In this document: piece by piece, positions 8,976 to 18,025 of the stretch
Layout of the letters: each line of letters opens with the position of its first letter
How positions within the stretch are numbered: position 1 is the first letter of the stretch
NCBI GenBank assembly: GCA_965227875.1
Contig: OZ245783.1
Location: forward strand, 3,534,001 to 3,598,000
Origin: G965227875 sp965227875
Lineage (GTDB): Bacteria > Pseudomonadota > Alphaproteobacteria > Rhizobiales > JAJFHC01
DNA length: 64,000 nucleotides
Direction of reading: 5' to 3'
The notes under the pieces: generated by a model
The model's input: only the letters and a program-made list of their open reading frames with translations
Database searches by the model: none
What the model was told of the DNA's origin: nothing
Program-made: the position numbers and the translations under genes

Positions 8976-10588
8976 GCGAGCAGGCACAACGCGAACGTCT
9001 CTATCTCTTCGATACGACGCTGAGGGACGGCGCGCAGACGCCGGGCGTCGATTTCAGCCTCGAGGACAAGATGGTCATCGCCCGCACGCTCGACAAGCTG
9101 GGCGTCGACTATGTCGAGGGCGGGTATCCGGGGGCGAACCCGACCGATACCGAGTTCTTCGCCAACGACCAGAACCTGCGGAACGCCACGTTCACGGCAT
9201 TCGGCATGACCAAGCGCGCCGGTCGCAGCGCAGACAACGATCCCGGCCTCGCGGCGCTGTTCGATTCCCGGGCCGACGCCATTTGCCTCGTGGCGAAGTC
9301 CTGGGACTTCCATGTCGATGTCGCCCTGGGGATCTCGAACGAGGAAAACCTCGAGTGCATCTCGGAGTCGGTGCGCGCCGTGCGGGGCCGCAACCGCGAG
9401 GCGATGATCGACTGCGAGCATTTCTTCGACGGGTACAAGGCGAACCGGGACTATGCGCTTTCCTGCGTGAAGGCCGCCTATGAAGGAGGCGCGCGCTGGA
9501 TCGTCCTGTGCGACACCAACGGGGGCACGCTGCCCCATGAGATCGAACGCATCGTGTCCGATGTCGTTGAACAGGTGCCCGGCGATCACGTCGGCATCCA
9601 CACCCACAACGACACGGAAAACGCCGTCGCGAATTCCCTGGCGGCAGTGCGTGCCGGCGCCCGCCAGATCCAGGGCACGCTCAACGGTCTGGGCGAGCGC
9701 TGCGGCAACGCCAACATCGTGACCCTGATCGCCACCCTGATGCTGAAGCCGGAGTTCGCCGACAGGTTCGAGATCGGCGTCTCTCATGACCAGTTGCGCA
9801 CGCTTACGCACGCGTCGCGGCTGCTGGACGAGATCCTCAATCGCACGCCAACCCGAAACGCCGCCTATGTCGGCGAGAATGCCTTCGCGTCCAAGGCGGG
9901 CATCCACGTTTCCGCCATCATGAAGGACCCGTCGACATACGAACACGTGTCGCCGGACGCGGTCGGAAACCGCCGCCGTCTCCTCGTCTCCGACCAGGCC
10001 GGCAAGTCGAACATCCTCGCCGAACTCGACCGTCTCGGCATCGAGGCGGATCGCGACGACCCGCGTATCGGACGTCTCTTGCAGGAGGTCAAGGAACGCG
10101 AGGCCATCGGATATGCCTACGAAGCAGCCGACGCGTCTTTCGAACTGCTGGCCCGGGAGATTCTCGACGGTGTGCCGAAGTTCTTCGACGTTGAGAGTTT
10201 CCGCGTCATGGTGGAGCGTCGGCACAATGCGCTTGGAGAACTCGTGACGGTGTCCGAAGCCACCGTGAAGGTGGACGTGGACGGGGAGAAGCGCCTGTCC
10301 GTCGGCGAGGGGAACGGCCCGGTGAACGCGCTCGACACAGCGTTGCGCAAGGATCTCGGTCGGTACGATCCTTTCCTCGCCGATCTCGAACTGGTCGACT
10401 TCAAGGTCCGCATCCTGACAGGCGGCACGGCCGCCATCACACGCGTCCTGATCGAATCCCGCGACGGGGAAGGCCGGCGCTGGTTCACCGTCGGCGTGTC
10501 GCCCAACATCGTGGATGCGTCATTCCAGGCGCTGACCGACAGCGTCACCTACAAGCTGCTGCGCGACGGCGCACCGGCCTACGGTTGA
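8972..10588 (+). CDS. cimA: Citramalate synthase
   Basis: A 538-residue enzyme of the DRE-TIM/isopropylmalate synthase family that condenses pyruvate and acetyl-CoA to (R)-citramalate, a threonine-independent route to isoleucine. The N-terminal catalytic DTTLRDGAQTPGVDFSLEDK and the metal-binding IHTHNDTENAVANS are present, as is GTLNGLGERCGNAN. The C-terminal portion (from about residue 400) is the LeuA-type allosteric domain. The 'GAQTPGVDF' variant is typical of CimA and homologous alphaproteobacterial proteins. It is coupled to cysS by an ATGA overlap. Confidence 0.92.
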   Translation: MSEQAQRERLYLFDTTLRDGAQTPGVDFSLEDKMVIARTLDKLGVDYVEGGYPGANPTDTEFFANDQNLRNATFTAFGMTKRAGRSADNDPGLAALFDSRADAICLVAKSWDFHVDVALGISNEENLECISESVRAVRGRNREAMIDCEHFFDGYKANRDYALSCVKAAYEGGARWIVLCDTNGGTLPHEIERIVSDVVEQVPGDHVGIHTHNDTENAVANSLAAVRAGARQIQGTLNGLGERCGNANIVTLIATLMLKPEFADRFEIGVSHDQLRTLTHASRLLDEILNRTPTRNAAYVGENAFASKAGIHVSAIMKDPSTYEHVSPDAVGNRRRLLVSDQAGKSNILAELDRLGIEADRDDPRIGRLLQEVKEREAIGYAYEAADASFELLAREILDGVPKFFDVESFRVMVERRHNALGELVTVSEATVKVDVDGEKRLSVGEGNGPVNALDTALRKDLGRYDPFLADLELVDFKVRILTGGTAAITRVLIESRDGEGRRWFTVGVSPNIVDASFQALTDSVTYKLLRDGAPAYG

Positions 10589-10620
10589 TCCGGCGGCCGT
10601 CAGGAAGGGCAGGGACGCAC

Positions 10621-11442
10621 ATGCGAGAGGACACGGAACTCAGGATAGCCGTCGCCGGCCTGGGCGCCATTGGCGGGCGGGTCGCGACCGATCTGCTTGC
10701 GGGCCTCATTCCCGGCCAGACGCTCGTGGCCGCCGCCGCCCGGGACGTGGACAAGGCGCGCAAGACGCTGGGGCCTGCCGGCAAGGATGTCCAACTGGTC
10801 GAACCGGAAGCCCTGGCCGACCTCGCCGACGTCGTCGTCGAGTGTCTGCCCGCATCGGCTTTCGAGAGGGTCGCCGTGCCCGCGGTCGAGGCGGGCCGCA
10901 CGATGCTGGTGCTCAGCGCGGGCGCACTGCTCGACCGCGAGAACCTCATTGCCCGCGCAGGGGAGACCGGTGCGAGGATCATCGTTCCGTCCGGCGCCAT
11001 TCTCGGCCTCGATATCGTTCGCGCCGCCGCGGAAGGTGAAATCAGCAGCGCGTCCATCGTCACCCGCAAGCCGCCGGCGAGCCTCGCCGGTGCGCCACTC
11101 ATCGACGAACTCGGTCTCGATCTGGACAACCTGGAGGAGGCCGCGCTGGTCTACAAAGGGCCGGTTCGCGAAGCGATCGCCCATTTCCCGGCCAACGTCA
11201 ACGTGGCCGTCGCGATCAGCCTGGCGGGCATCGGCGCGGACCGCACCACGATCGAGGTATGGGCCGATCCGTCTGTCGCACGCAACACCCATACGGTGAG
11301 CCTCGAGAGCGACATCGCACGGGCAAGCATGACCATCGAGAGCATTCCCAGTCCGGACAACCCGAGAACCGGCCTGACGACGCCGTTGAGCACCCTGGCC
11401 GCGCTCAGGCGCCTCACCGCGACATTCGTCGTCGGGACCTGA
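10621..11442 (+). CDS. nadX: Aspartate dehydrogenase
   Basis: A 273-residue NAD(P)-dependent dehydrogenase of the NadX/DUF108 family. The Rossmann glycine motif is GLGAIGGRVATDLL at about residues 15-28. The C-terminal catalytic domain has FPANVNVAVAISLAGIG and ADPSVARNTHTV, which includes the family's catalytic His. The reaction converts L-aspartate to iminoaspartate for NAD synthesis. The frame opens at 10585 (TTG), but ATG 10621 aligns with family N-termini. It lies 32 bp after cimA in the same direction. No nadA or nadC is nearby, so a catabolic role is possible. Confidence 0.85.
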   Translation: MREDTELRIAVAGLGAIGGRVATDLLAGLIPGQTLVAAAARDVDKARKTLGPAGKDVQLVEPEALADLADVVVECLPASAFERVAVPAVEAGRTMLVLSAGALLDRENLIARAGETGARIIVPSGAILGLDIVRAAAEGEISSASIVTRKPPASLAGAPLIDELGLDLDNLEEAALVYKGPVREAIAHFPANVNVAVAISLAGIGADRTTIEVWADPSVARNTHTVSLESDIARASMTIESIPSPDNPRTGLTTPLSTLAALRRLTATFVVGT

Positions 11443-11527
11443 AACCGGCCTGGATCGGCCGGAATCGGTTGGGCTTTCCGGGTAAGGCAAAAGTGCGTCG
11501 GGGCGCCGAACGCGCCGGCGCGACCGT

Positions 11528-12079
11528 TCAGCGGTCCTTCAGGATCAGCGGGACGATGTTTTCCGCATGAAGAGCGACCTCGAAGCGCACGTCCAGTTCC
11601 TCGCGGATGAAACGTTCCTCGCGCATGTGTTCGAACAGGGCGAGCAGCGGATCCCAGAACTGGCCGATATTGGCGATCACGATCGGCTTGCGATGCTGGC
11701 CGAGCTGCGCCCAGGTCATCATCTCGACGAGTTCCTCGAGCGTTCCGACCCCGCCGGGCAGGGCGACGAACGCGTCGGCCTTGTTGAACATCGCCATCTT
11801 GCGCTCGTGCATGTCCTCGGTGACGATGAGTTCGTCGACATCCCGGAGCATGCGCTCGCGCTCGGACAGGAACTGGGGAATGATCCCCGTGACCTTGCCG
11901 CCCGCGGCGATTGTCGAGCGCGCGACAATGCCCATCAGGCCGAGGCTTCCGCCCCCGTACACAAGCCGCAACCCGGCTTCCGCCAGGTGACGGCCAAAGG
12001 CTTCGGCAGCTTCCGCGTAGGCCGGTTCCCGGCCCGGTCCTGATCCGCAGTAGACGCAAACGGTTCGAATCTCAGTCAT
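11528..12079 (-). CDS. LOG family protein (TIGR00730 type)
   Basis: A 183-residue Rossmann-type protein. The two signature motifs are present: the nucleotide-binding YGGGSLGLMG and the catalytic LPGGVGTLEELVEMMTWAQ. Members are cytokinin riboside 5'-monophosphate phosphoribohydrolases, often mislabelled lysine decarboxylases; in bacteria they act as nucleoside monophosphate hydrolases. The start at 12079 (MTEIRTVCVYCGSG) matches the family; a longer in-frame extension to 12115 is unlikely. It is convergent with the aspartate dehydrogenase gene and 66 bp from the ArsR gene. Confidence 0.92.
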   Translation of the reverse strand: MTEIRTVCVYCGSGPGREPAYAEAAEAFGRHLAEAGLRLVYGGGSLGLMGIVARSTIAAGGKVTGIIPQFLSERERMLRDVDELIVTEDMHERKMAMFNKADAFVALPGGVGTLEELVEMMTWAQLGQHRKPIVIANIGQFWDPLLALFEHMREERFIREELDVRFEVALHAENIVPLILKDR

Positions 12080-12145
12080 GGCCGCGAGTTGGCATTTAAC
12101 TGCGGCGTGCGTCAAGTGAGTCTGTGCCCTGAAGTAAACGCACCC

Positions 12146-12838
12146 TCAGGCGAGCCCGGAAATCCCGAATTTCGCCCGCATGGCGCTCTCGCCGCCGGGC
12201 AGGAACCGGACCACACGGCTGTTTTCTTCCCGCTTCGCCCAGCCCAGTTCGTAGATCCGGTCGAGCAGGGCGGCGCCGACAGCACCGCCGAGATGGCTGC
12301 GGCGTGCGCTCCAGTCGAGACAGCTCATGCAGAAGGCGCGTCGCCGGCGCGCCAGCTCCGCGAGATCGAGGCCGAAATCGGAGAAGAACACCTGACCCCT
12401 GTCCGTGAGTTCGGGCTGGGTGTCGCGTACCGCGATGAGGCCGCGCTCGACGAGGCTGTCATAGACCGCGACGCCGGCATCGCCGGCAAGGTGGTCGTAA
12501 CAGACCCGGGCACGCCGCAGGTGCGGATCCTTGGGGCCGGTTCGCACCCGGGTGTGGCCGGTGCGCTCGGCTATTCCCATGAGGCCTTCCAGCACCTGCG
12601 CGACATCGCTGCCGCTGAGGGTGAAATACCGGTGTCGTCCCTGTTTGCTCGGCAGCAGAAGTCCGCCATCGACGAGCCTGGAGAGATGACTGCTCGCGGT
12701 CTGCACGGTCACCCCCGCCTCCAGGGCCAGTTCGGAGGCGGTCAGGGCGCGGCCGGACATCAGGGCCGAAAGCATGTTGGCACGGGCGGGGTCGCCCACC
12801 AGCGATGCGATCATGGCGATGTTCGGGCCGGATTTCAT
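12146..12838 (-). CDS. ArsR-family winged-helix regulator with C-terminal extension
   Basis: A 230-residue regulator. The N-terminal 90 residues form an ArsR-type winged helix (LTASELALEAGVTVQTASSHLSRLVDGGLL). A C-terminal extension of about 130 residues carries two Cys in FCMSCLDWSARRSHLGG, a conserved pattern in this long ArsR subgroup whose ligand is not known to me. It is transcribed towards the LOG gene and away from the LysM gene. It may also regulate one of these, but there is no direct evidence. Confidence 0.85.
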   Translation of the reverse strand: MKSGPNIAMIASLVGDPARANMLSALMSGRALTASELALEAGVTVQTASSHLSRLVDGGLLLPSKQGRHRYFTLSGSDVAQVLEGLMGIAERTGHTRVRTGPKDPHLRRARVCYDHLAGDAGVAVYDSLVERGLIAVRDTQPELTDRGQVFFSDFGLDLAELARRRRAFCMSCLDWSARRSHLGGAVGAALLDRIYELGWAKREENSRVVRFLPGGESAMRAKFGISGLA

Positions 12839-13029
12839 ACTTCGATATTAGTCGAACTGTAAAAATTCGCAATCCCGAATGTGGATAAGCGAGCGTTTTC
12901 GCGGTCCAGACACTGTGCCGCATGGCCCGGAATTTGCTTAAATTGGGCGTGACAGATAGTCTGGTCAGGCTTAGAAGGGACGCGGTCTGGCCTCTGGAAA
13001 CGTGTCGTGATCGACAAGGTGGCGTAATC

Positions 13030-16000
13030 ATGCTCAAACGCTTGTTCGCAGTTCTCGGACTGCTCGTCGTGGTTTACGGCGTATATGCTTTCTTCAAGCA
13101 GCAGAACGAAGCTGCCCTGCAACGCCAGGAGGCGGCCGGGGACGCGACGACGACTGTTGCCGATACGCCAAAGCCGCCGGTCGAGAGCACGCAAACCGCA
13201 GAAAAGTCCCAAACCGAAGAAAAACCCGAGCCTCCAAAGGAAGTTACCGGCCTCTTGCGGCCGACCTTCGATATCGTTCGTGTCGAGGCTGACGGAACGT
13301 CGGTCATCGCCGGACGTGCCGCACCGCTGGCGGAGGTTTCCGTGCTCGCAAACGGTGTCGCGATCGGCACCGCGAAGGCCGACGAACGCGGCGAATGGGC
13401 CATCGTCGTCGACAAGCCGCTCGAATCAGGCAGCCACAACCTGACGATATCGTCCGTTGTCGGAGATGAATCCTCGACGTCGGAACAGTCCGTCGCGATC
13501 GCGATCGCCGAAGACCGCAAGGACAAGCCTCTGGTCGTCCTGAGCGAGGCAGGCCAGTCGAGCAAGGTCCTGCAGACGCCTGAATCGAAGCCGGCAGCGG
13601 CCACCGAGGAAACGCAGACGCAGGTCGCCGCCAAGACGGACGACAAACCGGAACAGAAGACGGAAGAAAAAACCGAGACCGCGACAGCCGAAGCATCGGA
13701 CGAGGCATCGGATACAAAGACCGAAACCGCAGCAACCGATGCCGGCGCGACGCCCGAGAAGACCGGGAGCGAACAGGCTGCAGCGCCTGCCACGACCGTG
13801 GAACCGGCTAGTTCGGCCGGTCCGAAACTGGCCCTCAAGACCGTCGATTATGACGACAAGGGCAACATGATCTTCGCCGGCACGGCGAAGCCGGACGAGA
13901 CCGTGCGTCTTTACGTCGACAACAAGGTTCTGTCCGACGCCAAGGCGGATGCGTCCGGGGCGTGGCGCCTGAACGTGACCAAGAACATCGAGCCAGGCAC
14001 GCACACGCTTCGGGTCGACCAGATCGGCGAAAACGCCAGGGTGGCCTCGCGCATCGAACTGCCGTTTGTCCGCGCTAGGCCTGAAGACGTGATGGCGGCG
14101 CTGGGCAACACGTCCGGCAGTGGCGCGGAGTCGACGGCGCAGCAAACTGCCGAACCCGCCAAGCAGGGCGAACAGGCGACGTCGGCGGACGACCAGGAAA
14201 AGGAAACCGTTACTGAACAGCAGATGGCGTCGGCAGCGAAGGTCGCCGACAGCGCAGCCGCTTCATCGGCGAACGACAGTACCTCGCAGGCGACGGCGCC
14301 GCTCAGTTCCGCAAGCGCGGACACGAACGCGCAATCGTCCGGTTCGCCGGTCGTTTCGACGGAAAGCGGGTCGACCGAGACCGCGTCGGCCGATCAGTCG
14401 GGTGAGCAGAACGCTCAGGATGCAGCCCAAGTTGACAGCGAAACCGGACAATCCGTTGCCCGGCCAGCCACGACGGCCGGATCCGCAGCGGCACAGTCCG
14501 ATGAAGTGGCCCATTCTCAGTCTGAGGACGCAAGCACCGGTTTGGCCGCCACGGACGAAACCGCACCGCAGGTGACGACGACGGAAACGGACCAGAAGCA
14601 GGCCGAGGCTGCAAAGTCGGCGTCCGGCACGTCCGGCACGTCGCAGCAGACCGGCGGCACCGGTGGCGAGACGGTGACGGCAGCGCTCGACAGCAAGCCG
14701 GCCGCAGCCGCCGATTCCTCCGCACCGCAGGTGCAGACGGAGACCCAGACTCAAACCCAGACCCAGACCCAGGAAGCAACGACCGAAGCATCCACGCAAA
14801 GCGGTGCACAGACCGGCGAGGCTTCCGGCCAGGACAACGCGACCGATACGCAGTCACAGCAAGTGATGAAGGCGCCGGAACCGCCGTTGCCGCCATCCGC
14901 CGAGATGACGGAAGATACGACCGAAACCGCTCAGGCCGACGCGACGGCCACGCGCAGTGGCGAGCAGGCGACCGAAGGGGCCGCAAGCTCCGGCACGACG
15001 ACCGGCCCCCAGTCCGCGTCCACGGAAGGAACCGCAGGCGAGACGCCGGCGGCAGGCTCGGAAACCGAAATGGCAGCGGGGGCGTCGTCGGAAACGGCGA
15101 CATCGGATGACTCGTCCTCCAGCACGGCGAACGAGACCGGAAGCGACGCGACAACTGAGACGCAAACCGCCATGGCGAAGGACGCTGCGTCAGGGACCGA
15201 AGCATCGGGCTCTTCTTCGACCGAGGCGATGACCTCCACCGAGGAAAGCAAGACGGACACGTCGGCCTCGACGACCGGAGACTCCGCCGCGGCTTCGTCG
15301 AGCGAGGCGGTGACCGCGTCCGATGAGGGTGCGTCCCAGTCGGCGTCTTCGTCGGCAAGTTCCTCCGCTTCGGAGTCGGCATCCCAGGAGTCAGCATCCC
15401 AGGAGTCAGCATCCCAGGAGTCAGCATCCCAGTCGTCATCTGCCGCGGTCGAAACGAAATCCGACGGCGACACGGCGTCGAGCGATGCCTCGGCTGTGGC
15501 CGGCGGGACCGAGACGGCTTCGGGTCAGTCCTCGCAGGAATCGGCGGCGATGACGGACTCCGCCAATACGGAAGCCTCCGGGGCCGCCTCGACCTCTGGC
15601 GCCGACGCCACCATGGCTGCGGATGCCGGTAGCCAGTCCGCTTCGGACGAGAGTTCGTCTTCCGAGGAAACCTCGCAGGCCTCCGCGACGGATGAAGAGA
15701 AGGGTTCGAGCGACGACAGCCAGTCCCAGACCCAGGTCGCGGCCGTCGAATCGGCGGGAAGCGAAACGGCCGCTAACGAGTCGTCAGCCGCGCAGACGTC
15801 CGCGTCTGCCGGGCAGGGGAGCGCGACGACCGGAGGCGAGACCAACGTGGTCCAGCGCAGCGGCCGCGTGGTCATCCAGCCCGGAAACAACCTGTGGAAT
15901 ATCTCCAGGGTGATCTACGGCAAGGGCGTGAGTTACACCACGATCTACGAAGCCAACGCGTCCCAGATCGTGGATCCGGACCTGATCTACCCCGGACAGA

Positions 16001-16077
16001 TTTTCCAGACGCCCGGCGTGACCCCGCCTGAACAGATCGACCCGGAGCGGCGTGAACCGCTGGCGGATGAGCAATAA
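13030..16077 (+). CDS. Giant low-complexity LysM envelope protein
   Basis: A 1015-residue predicted membrane-anchored, periplasmic protein. The start at ATG 13030 has AAGGTGG upstream and opens with a single membrane segment (FAVLGLLVVVYGVYAFF, about residues 5-21). Two Ig-like domains follow, at about residues 80-160 and 267-349. A Ser/Thr/Ala/Glu/Gln-rich region of nearly 590 residues runs to about residue 937. A C-terminal LysM domain (about 946-1000, NNLWNISRVIYGKG and YEANASQI...YPGQIF) should bind peptidoglycan. The low-complexity part contains a TQ run and a SASQE repeat. Shorter relatives are found in related bacteria. The stop overlaps the start of the Atm1-type exporter by 11 bases. 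Function unknown; a spacer between inner membrane and cell wall is plausible. Confidence 0.85.
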   Translation: MLKRLFAVLGLLVVVYGVYAFFKQQNEAALQRQEAAGDATTTVADTPKPPVESTQTAEKSQTEEKPEPPKEVTGLLRPTFDIVRVEADGTSVIAGRAAPLAEVSVLANGVAIGTAKADERGEWAIVVDKPLESGSHNLTISSVVGDESSTSEQSVAIAIAEDRKDKPLVVLSEAGQSSKVLQTPESKPAAATEETQTQVAAKTDDKPEQKTEEKTETATAEASDEASDTKTETAATDAGATPEKTGSEQAAAPATTVEPASSAGPKLALKTVDYDDKGNMIFAGTAKPDETVRLYVDNKVLSDAKADASGAWRLNVTKNIEPGTHTLRVDQIGENARVASRIELPFVRARPEDVMAALGNTSGSGAESTAQQTAEPAKQGEQATSADDQEKETVTEQQMASAAKVADSAAASSANDSTSQATAPLSSASADTNAQSSGSPVVSTESGSTETASADQSGEQNAQDAAQVDSETGQSVARPATTAGSAAAQSDEVAHSQSEDASTGLAATDETAPQVTTTETDQKQAEAAKSASGTSGTSQQTGGTGGETVTAALDSKPAAAADSSAPQVQTETQTQTQTQTQEATTEASTQSGAQTGEASGQDNATDTQSQQVMKAPEPPLPPSAEMTEDTTETAQADATATRSGEQATEGAASSGTTTGPQSASTEGTAGETPAAGSETEMAAGASSETATSDDSSSSTANETGSDATTETQTAMAKDAASGTEASGSSSTEAMTSTEESKTDTSASTTGDSAAASSSEAVTASDEGASQSASSSASSSASESASQESASQESASQESASQSSSAAVETKSDGDTASSDASAVAGGTETASGQSSQESAAMTDSANTEASGAASTSGADATMAADAGSQSASDESSSSEETSQASATDEEKGSSDDSQSQTQVAAVESAGSETAANESSAAQTSASAGQGSATTGGETNVVQRSGRVVIQPGNNLWNISRVIYGKGVSYTTIYEANASQIVDPDLIYPGQIFQTPGVTPPEQIDPERREPLADEQ
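14743..14772 (+). repeat. Thr-Gln dipeptide microrepeat in LysM gene
   Basis: Five Thr-Gln pairs are encoded in a row, mostly by the hexamer ACCCAG (one copy is ACTCAA). The near identity at the DNA level points to recent slippage rather than only protein selection. Confidence 0.8.
15376..15432 (+). repeat. 15-bp tandem repeat in LysM gene
   Basis: 3.8 copies of the 15-mer TCAGCATCCCAGGAG, the first with one mismatch, encoding Ser-Ala-Ser-Gln-Glu units. The unit length is a multiple of three, so copy-number change keeps the frame and would only lengthen or shorten the protein. Confidence 0.9.
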
Positions 16078-17968
16078 CGCGGGCTTGCGCCGGCCTGGCG
16101 ACGGGGCTTCGCATCTCGAGACACTGAAGGGGATCCTTCCCTACATCTGGCCGGATGGCCGCATGGACCTCAAGGTCCGTGTCGGTCTCGCCATGCTGGC
16201 GCTCATCGCCAGCAAGGTCGTCACTGTCGCCGTCCCGTTCGCCTACAAGGAAGCAGTTGACGCGCTGACCCTGGGAAAGGACGGAGAGGGCGTGTCCGCG
16301 GCGGCGCTGGTCGCCGCACCGGTCGCCATGATCGTCGCCTACGGGTTCGGGCGGGTGATGATGGTGGTCCTCGCCCAGATCAGGGATGGCCTGTTCGCCA
16401 AGGTCGGCCAGCGGGCGGTCCGCGAACTGGCGATCCGCACCTTCCGTCATCTCCATGCCCTGTCCCTCAGGTTTCACCTTGAACGCCGGACCGGCGGTCT
16501 CAGCCGCGTGATCGAGCGCGGCACCAAGGGCATCGAGATCATCCTGCGGTTCTCGCTGTTCAACACCATCCCCACGATCCTCGAGCTGTTTTTCGTCTGC
16601 GTGATCCTGCTGGTGAATTTCGACAGCCTGTTCGCGATCGTCACCGCGGTGACCGTCGGGCTCTACATCTGGTTTACCCATGCCGCCACCGAGTGGCGCA
16701 TCGCCATCCGGCGCCGGATGAACGATGCCGATACCGACGCCAACACCAAGGCGGTCGACAGCCTGCTCAACTATGAAACGGTCAAGTATTTCGGCAACGA
16801 GGAGCACGAGTCCGAGAGGTTCGGACGCTCGATGGAGACCTACGAGCGCGCCGCGACACGGACGATGACGTCGCTCGCCGTGCTCAACTCGGGCCAGGCC
16901 GTGATCTTTTCCATAGGCATGACGATCTGCATGGTCATGGCCGGTTACGGCGTGGCGGACGGGACCCTGACGGTCGGCGATTTCGTCATGGTCAACGCGT
17001 TTCTTATCCAGCTTTACCTGCCGCTCAATTTTCTCGGCACCGTCTATCGCGAGATAAAGCAGGGGCTGATCGACATCGAGGCCATGTTCAACCTGCTCGA
17101 CGTGCCAGCGGAGATCGAGGATCGGCCGGGTGCGCCCGACCTCGAGGTTTCCGAGGGCGAGATCGTCTTCGACGACGTTTCCTTCGCCTACGACCCGGCG
17201 CGTCCCATCCTGCAAGGCGTGTCCTTCCGGGTGCCGGCGGGCAAAACGGTGGCCATCGTCGGGCCGAGCGGTGCGGGAAAGTCCACGATCTCGCGGATAC
17301 TCTTCCGTTTCTACGACGTCAGTTCCGGCAGCGTCAGCATCGATGGCCAGAACATCGCCGAGGTCACGCAGGCCTCGCTGCGCAATGCGATCGGCATGGT
17401 GCCGCAGGATACAGTGCTCTTCAACGACACGATCCGCTACAACATCCGTTACGGCCGGCCGGATGCCGGTGACCGGGACATCGAACAGGCCGCCCGGCTG
17501 GCGCAGATCCACGAATTCATCGCCTCGCTTCCGGAGGGATACGACGCCCTGGTCGGCGAGCGCGGGCTAAAGCTGTCGGGGGGCGAGAAGCAACGCGTGG
17601 CCATTGCGCGCACGATCCTCAAGGGTCCGCCCGTGCTAGTGCTCGACGAGGCGACGTCGGCCCTCGATTCCTATACCGAGCAGGAAATCCAGAGCGCGCT
17701 GGGCACCGTGACCCGGGACCGTACGACGCTCGTCATCGCGCACCGGCTGTCGACCATCGTCGATGCCGACGAGATCATCGTCCTGGACTCGGGACGGATC
17801 GCCGAGCGCGGAACCCATGCGCAGCTCCTGGAAATGGACGGGATCTACTCCGGCATGTGGAACCGGCAGCGCGAGGCGGAAGAAGCGCGGGAAAAACTTG
17901 CCCGTTCCCTGGAGGAGCGTGGTATGACCGCCGAAAAGGCCGCGTTGAGCGAGCTGAGAGACCCGTGA
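16067..17968 (+). CDS. atm1: Atm1-type ABC exporter (fused permease and ATPase)
   Basis: A 633-residue half-transporter, with six membrane helices at about residues 30-330 and an ATPase domain. The Atm1/ABCB6-7 signature LLNYETVKYFGNEEHE is diagnostic. Walker A is GPSGAGKST at residues 399-407, the signature is LSGGEKQR near 502, and Walker B is VLDEATSALD near 525. Known relatives export glutathione-linked compounds, Fe-S precursors or metal conjugates. ATG 16067 lies inside the end of the LysM gene (11-base overlap), indicating coupling. psd follows 57 bp downstream. Such proteins are often mislabelled as lipid A exporters. Confidence 0.93.
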   Translation: MSNNAGLRRPGDGASHLETLKGILPYIWPDGRMDLKVRVGLAMLALIASKVVTVAVPFAYKEAVDALTLGKDGEGVSAAALVAAPVAMIVAYGFGRVMMVVLAQIRDGLFAKVGQRAVRELAIRTFRHLHALSLRFHLERRTGGLSRVIERGTKGIEIILRFSLFNTIPTILELFFVCVILLVNFDSLFAIVTAVTVGLYIWFTHAATEWRIAIRRRMNDADTDANTKAVDSLLNYETVKYFGNEEHESERFGRSMETYERAATRTMTSLAVLNSGQAVIFSIGMTICMVMAGYGVADGTLTVGDFVMVNAFLIQLYLPLNFLGTVYREIKQGLIDIEAMFNLLDVPAEIEDRPGAPDLEVSEGEIVFDDVSFAYDPARPILQGVSFRVPAGKTVAIVGPSGAGKSTISRILFRFYDVSSGSVSIDGQNIAEVTQASLRNAIGMVPQDTVLFNDTIRYNIRYGRPDAGDRDIEQAARLAQIHEFIASLPEGYDALVGERGLKLSGGEKQRVAIARTILKGPPVLVLDEATSALDSYTEQEIQSALGTVTRDRTTLVIAHRLSTIVDADEIIVLDSGRIAERGTHAQLLEMDGIYSGMWNRQREAEEAREKLARSLEERGMTAEKAALSELRDP

Positions 17969-18025
17969 GCCGGCGCGGTGACGCCTCGCGGCGTCGGCCG
18001 GAGCCGACAAACAGACAGGTGAGAC

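Noticed and set aside
11445..11462. CCGGCC-N6-GGCCGG hairpin between nadX and the LOG gene as a terminator
   Set aside because: A clean stem but no T-run on either side.
15376..15432. CRISPR-like array
   Set aside because: Repeats are 15 bp, contiguous, without spacers, and in frame within a gene.
14303..15439. 378-codon minus-strand frame inside the LysM gene
   Set aside because: Made of Arg/Pro/Ser repeats mirroring the low-complexity coding strand; no start signal or recognisable domain.
16067..17968. Lipid A exporter MsbA
   Set aside because: The NYETVKYFGNEE segment is specific to the Atm1/ABCB6-7 branch.
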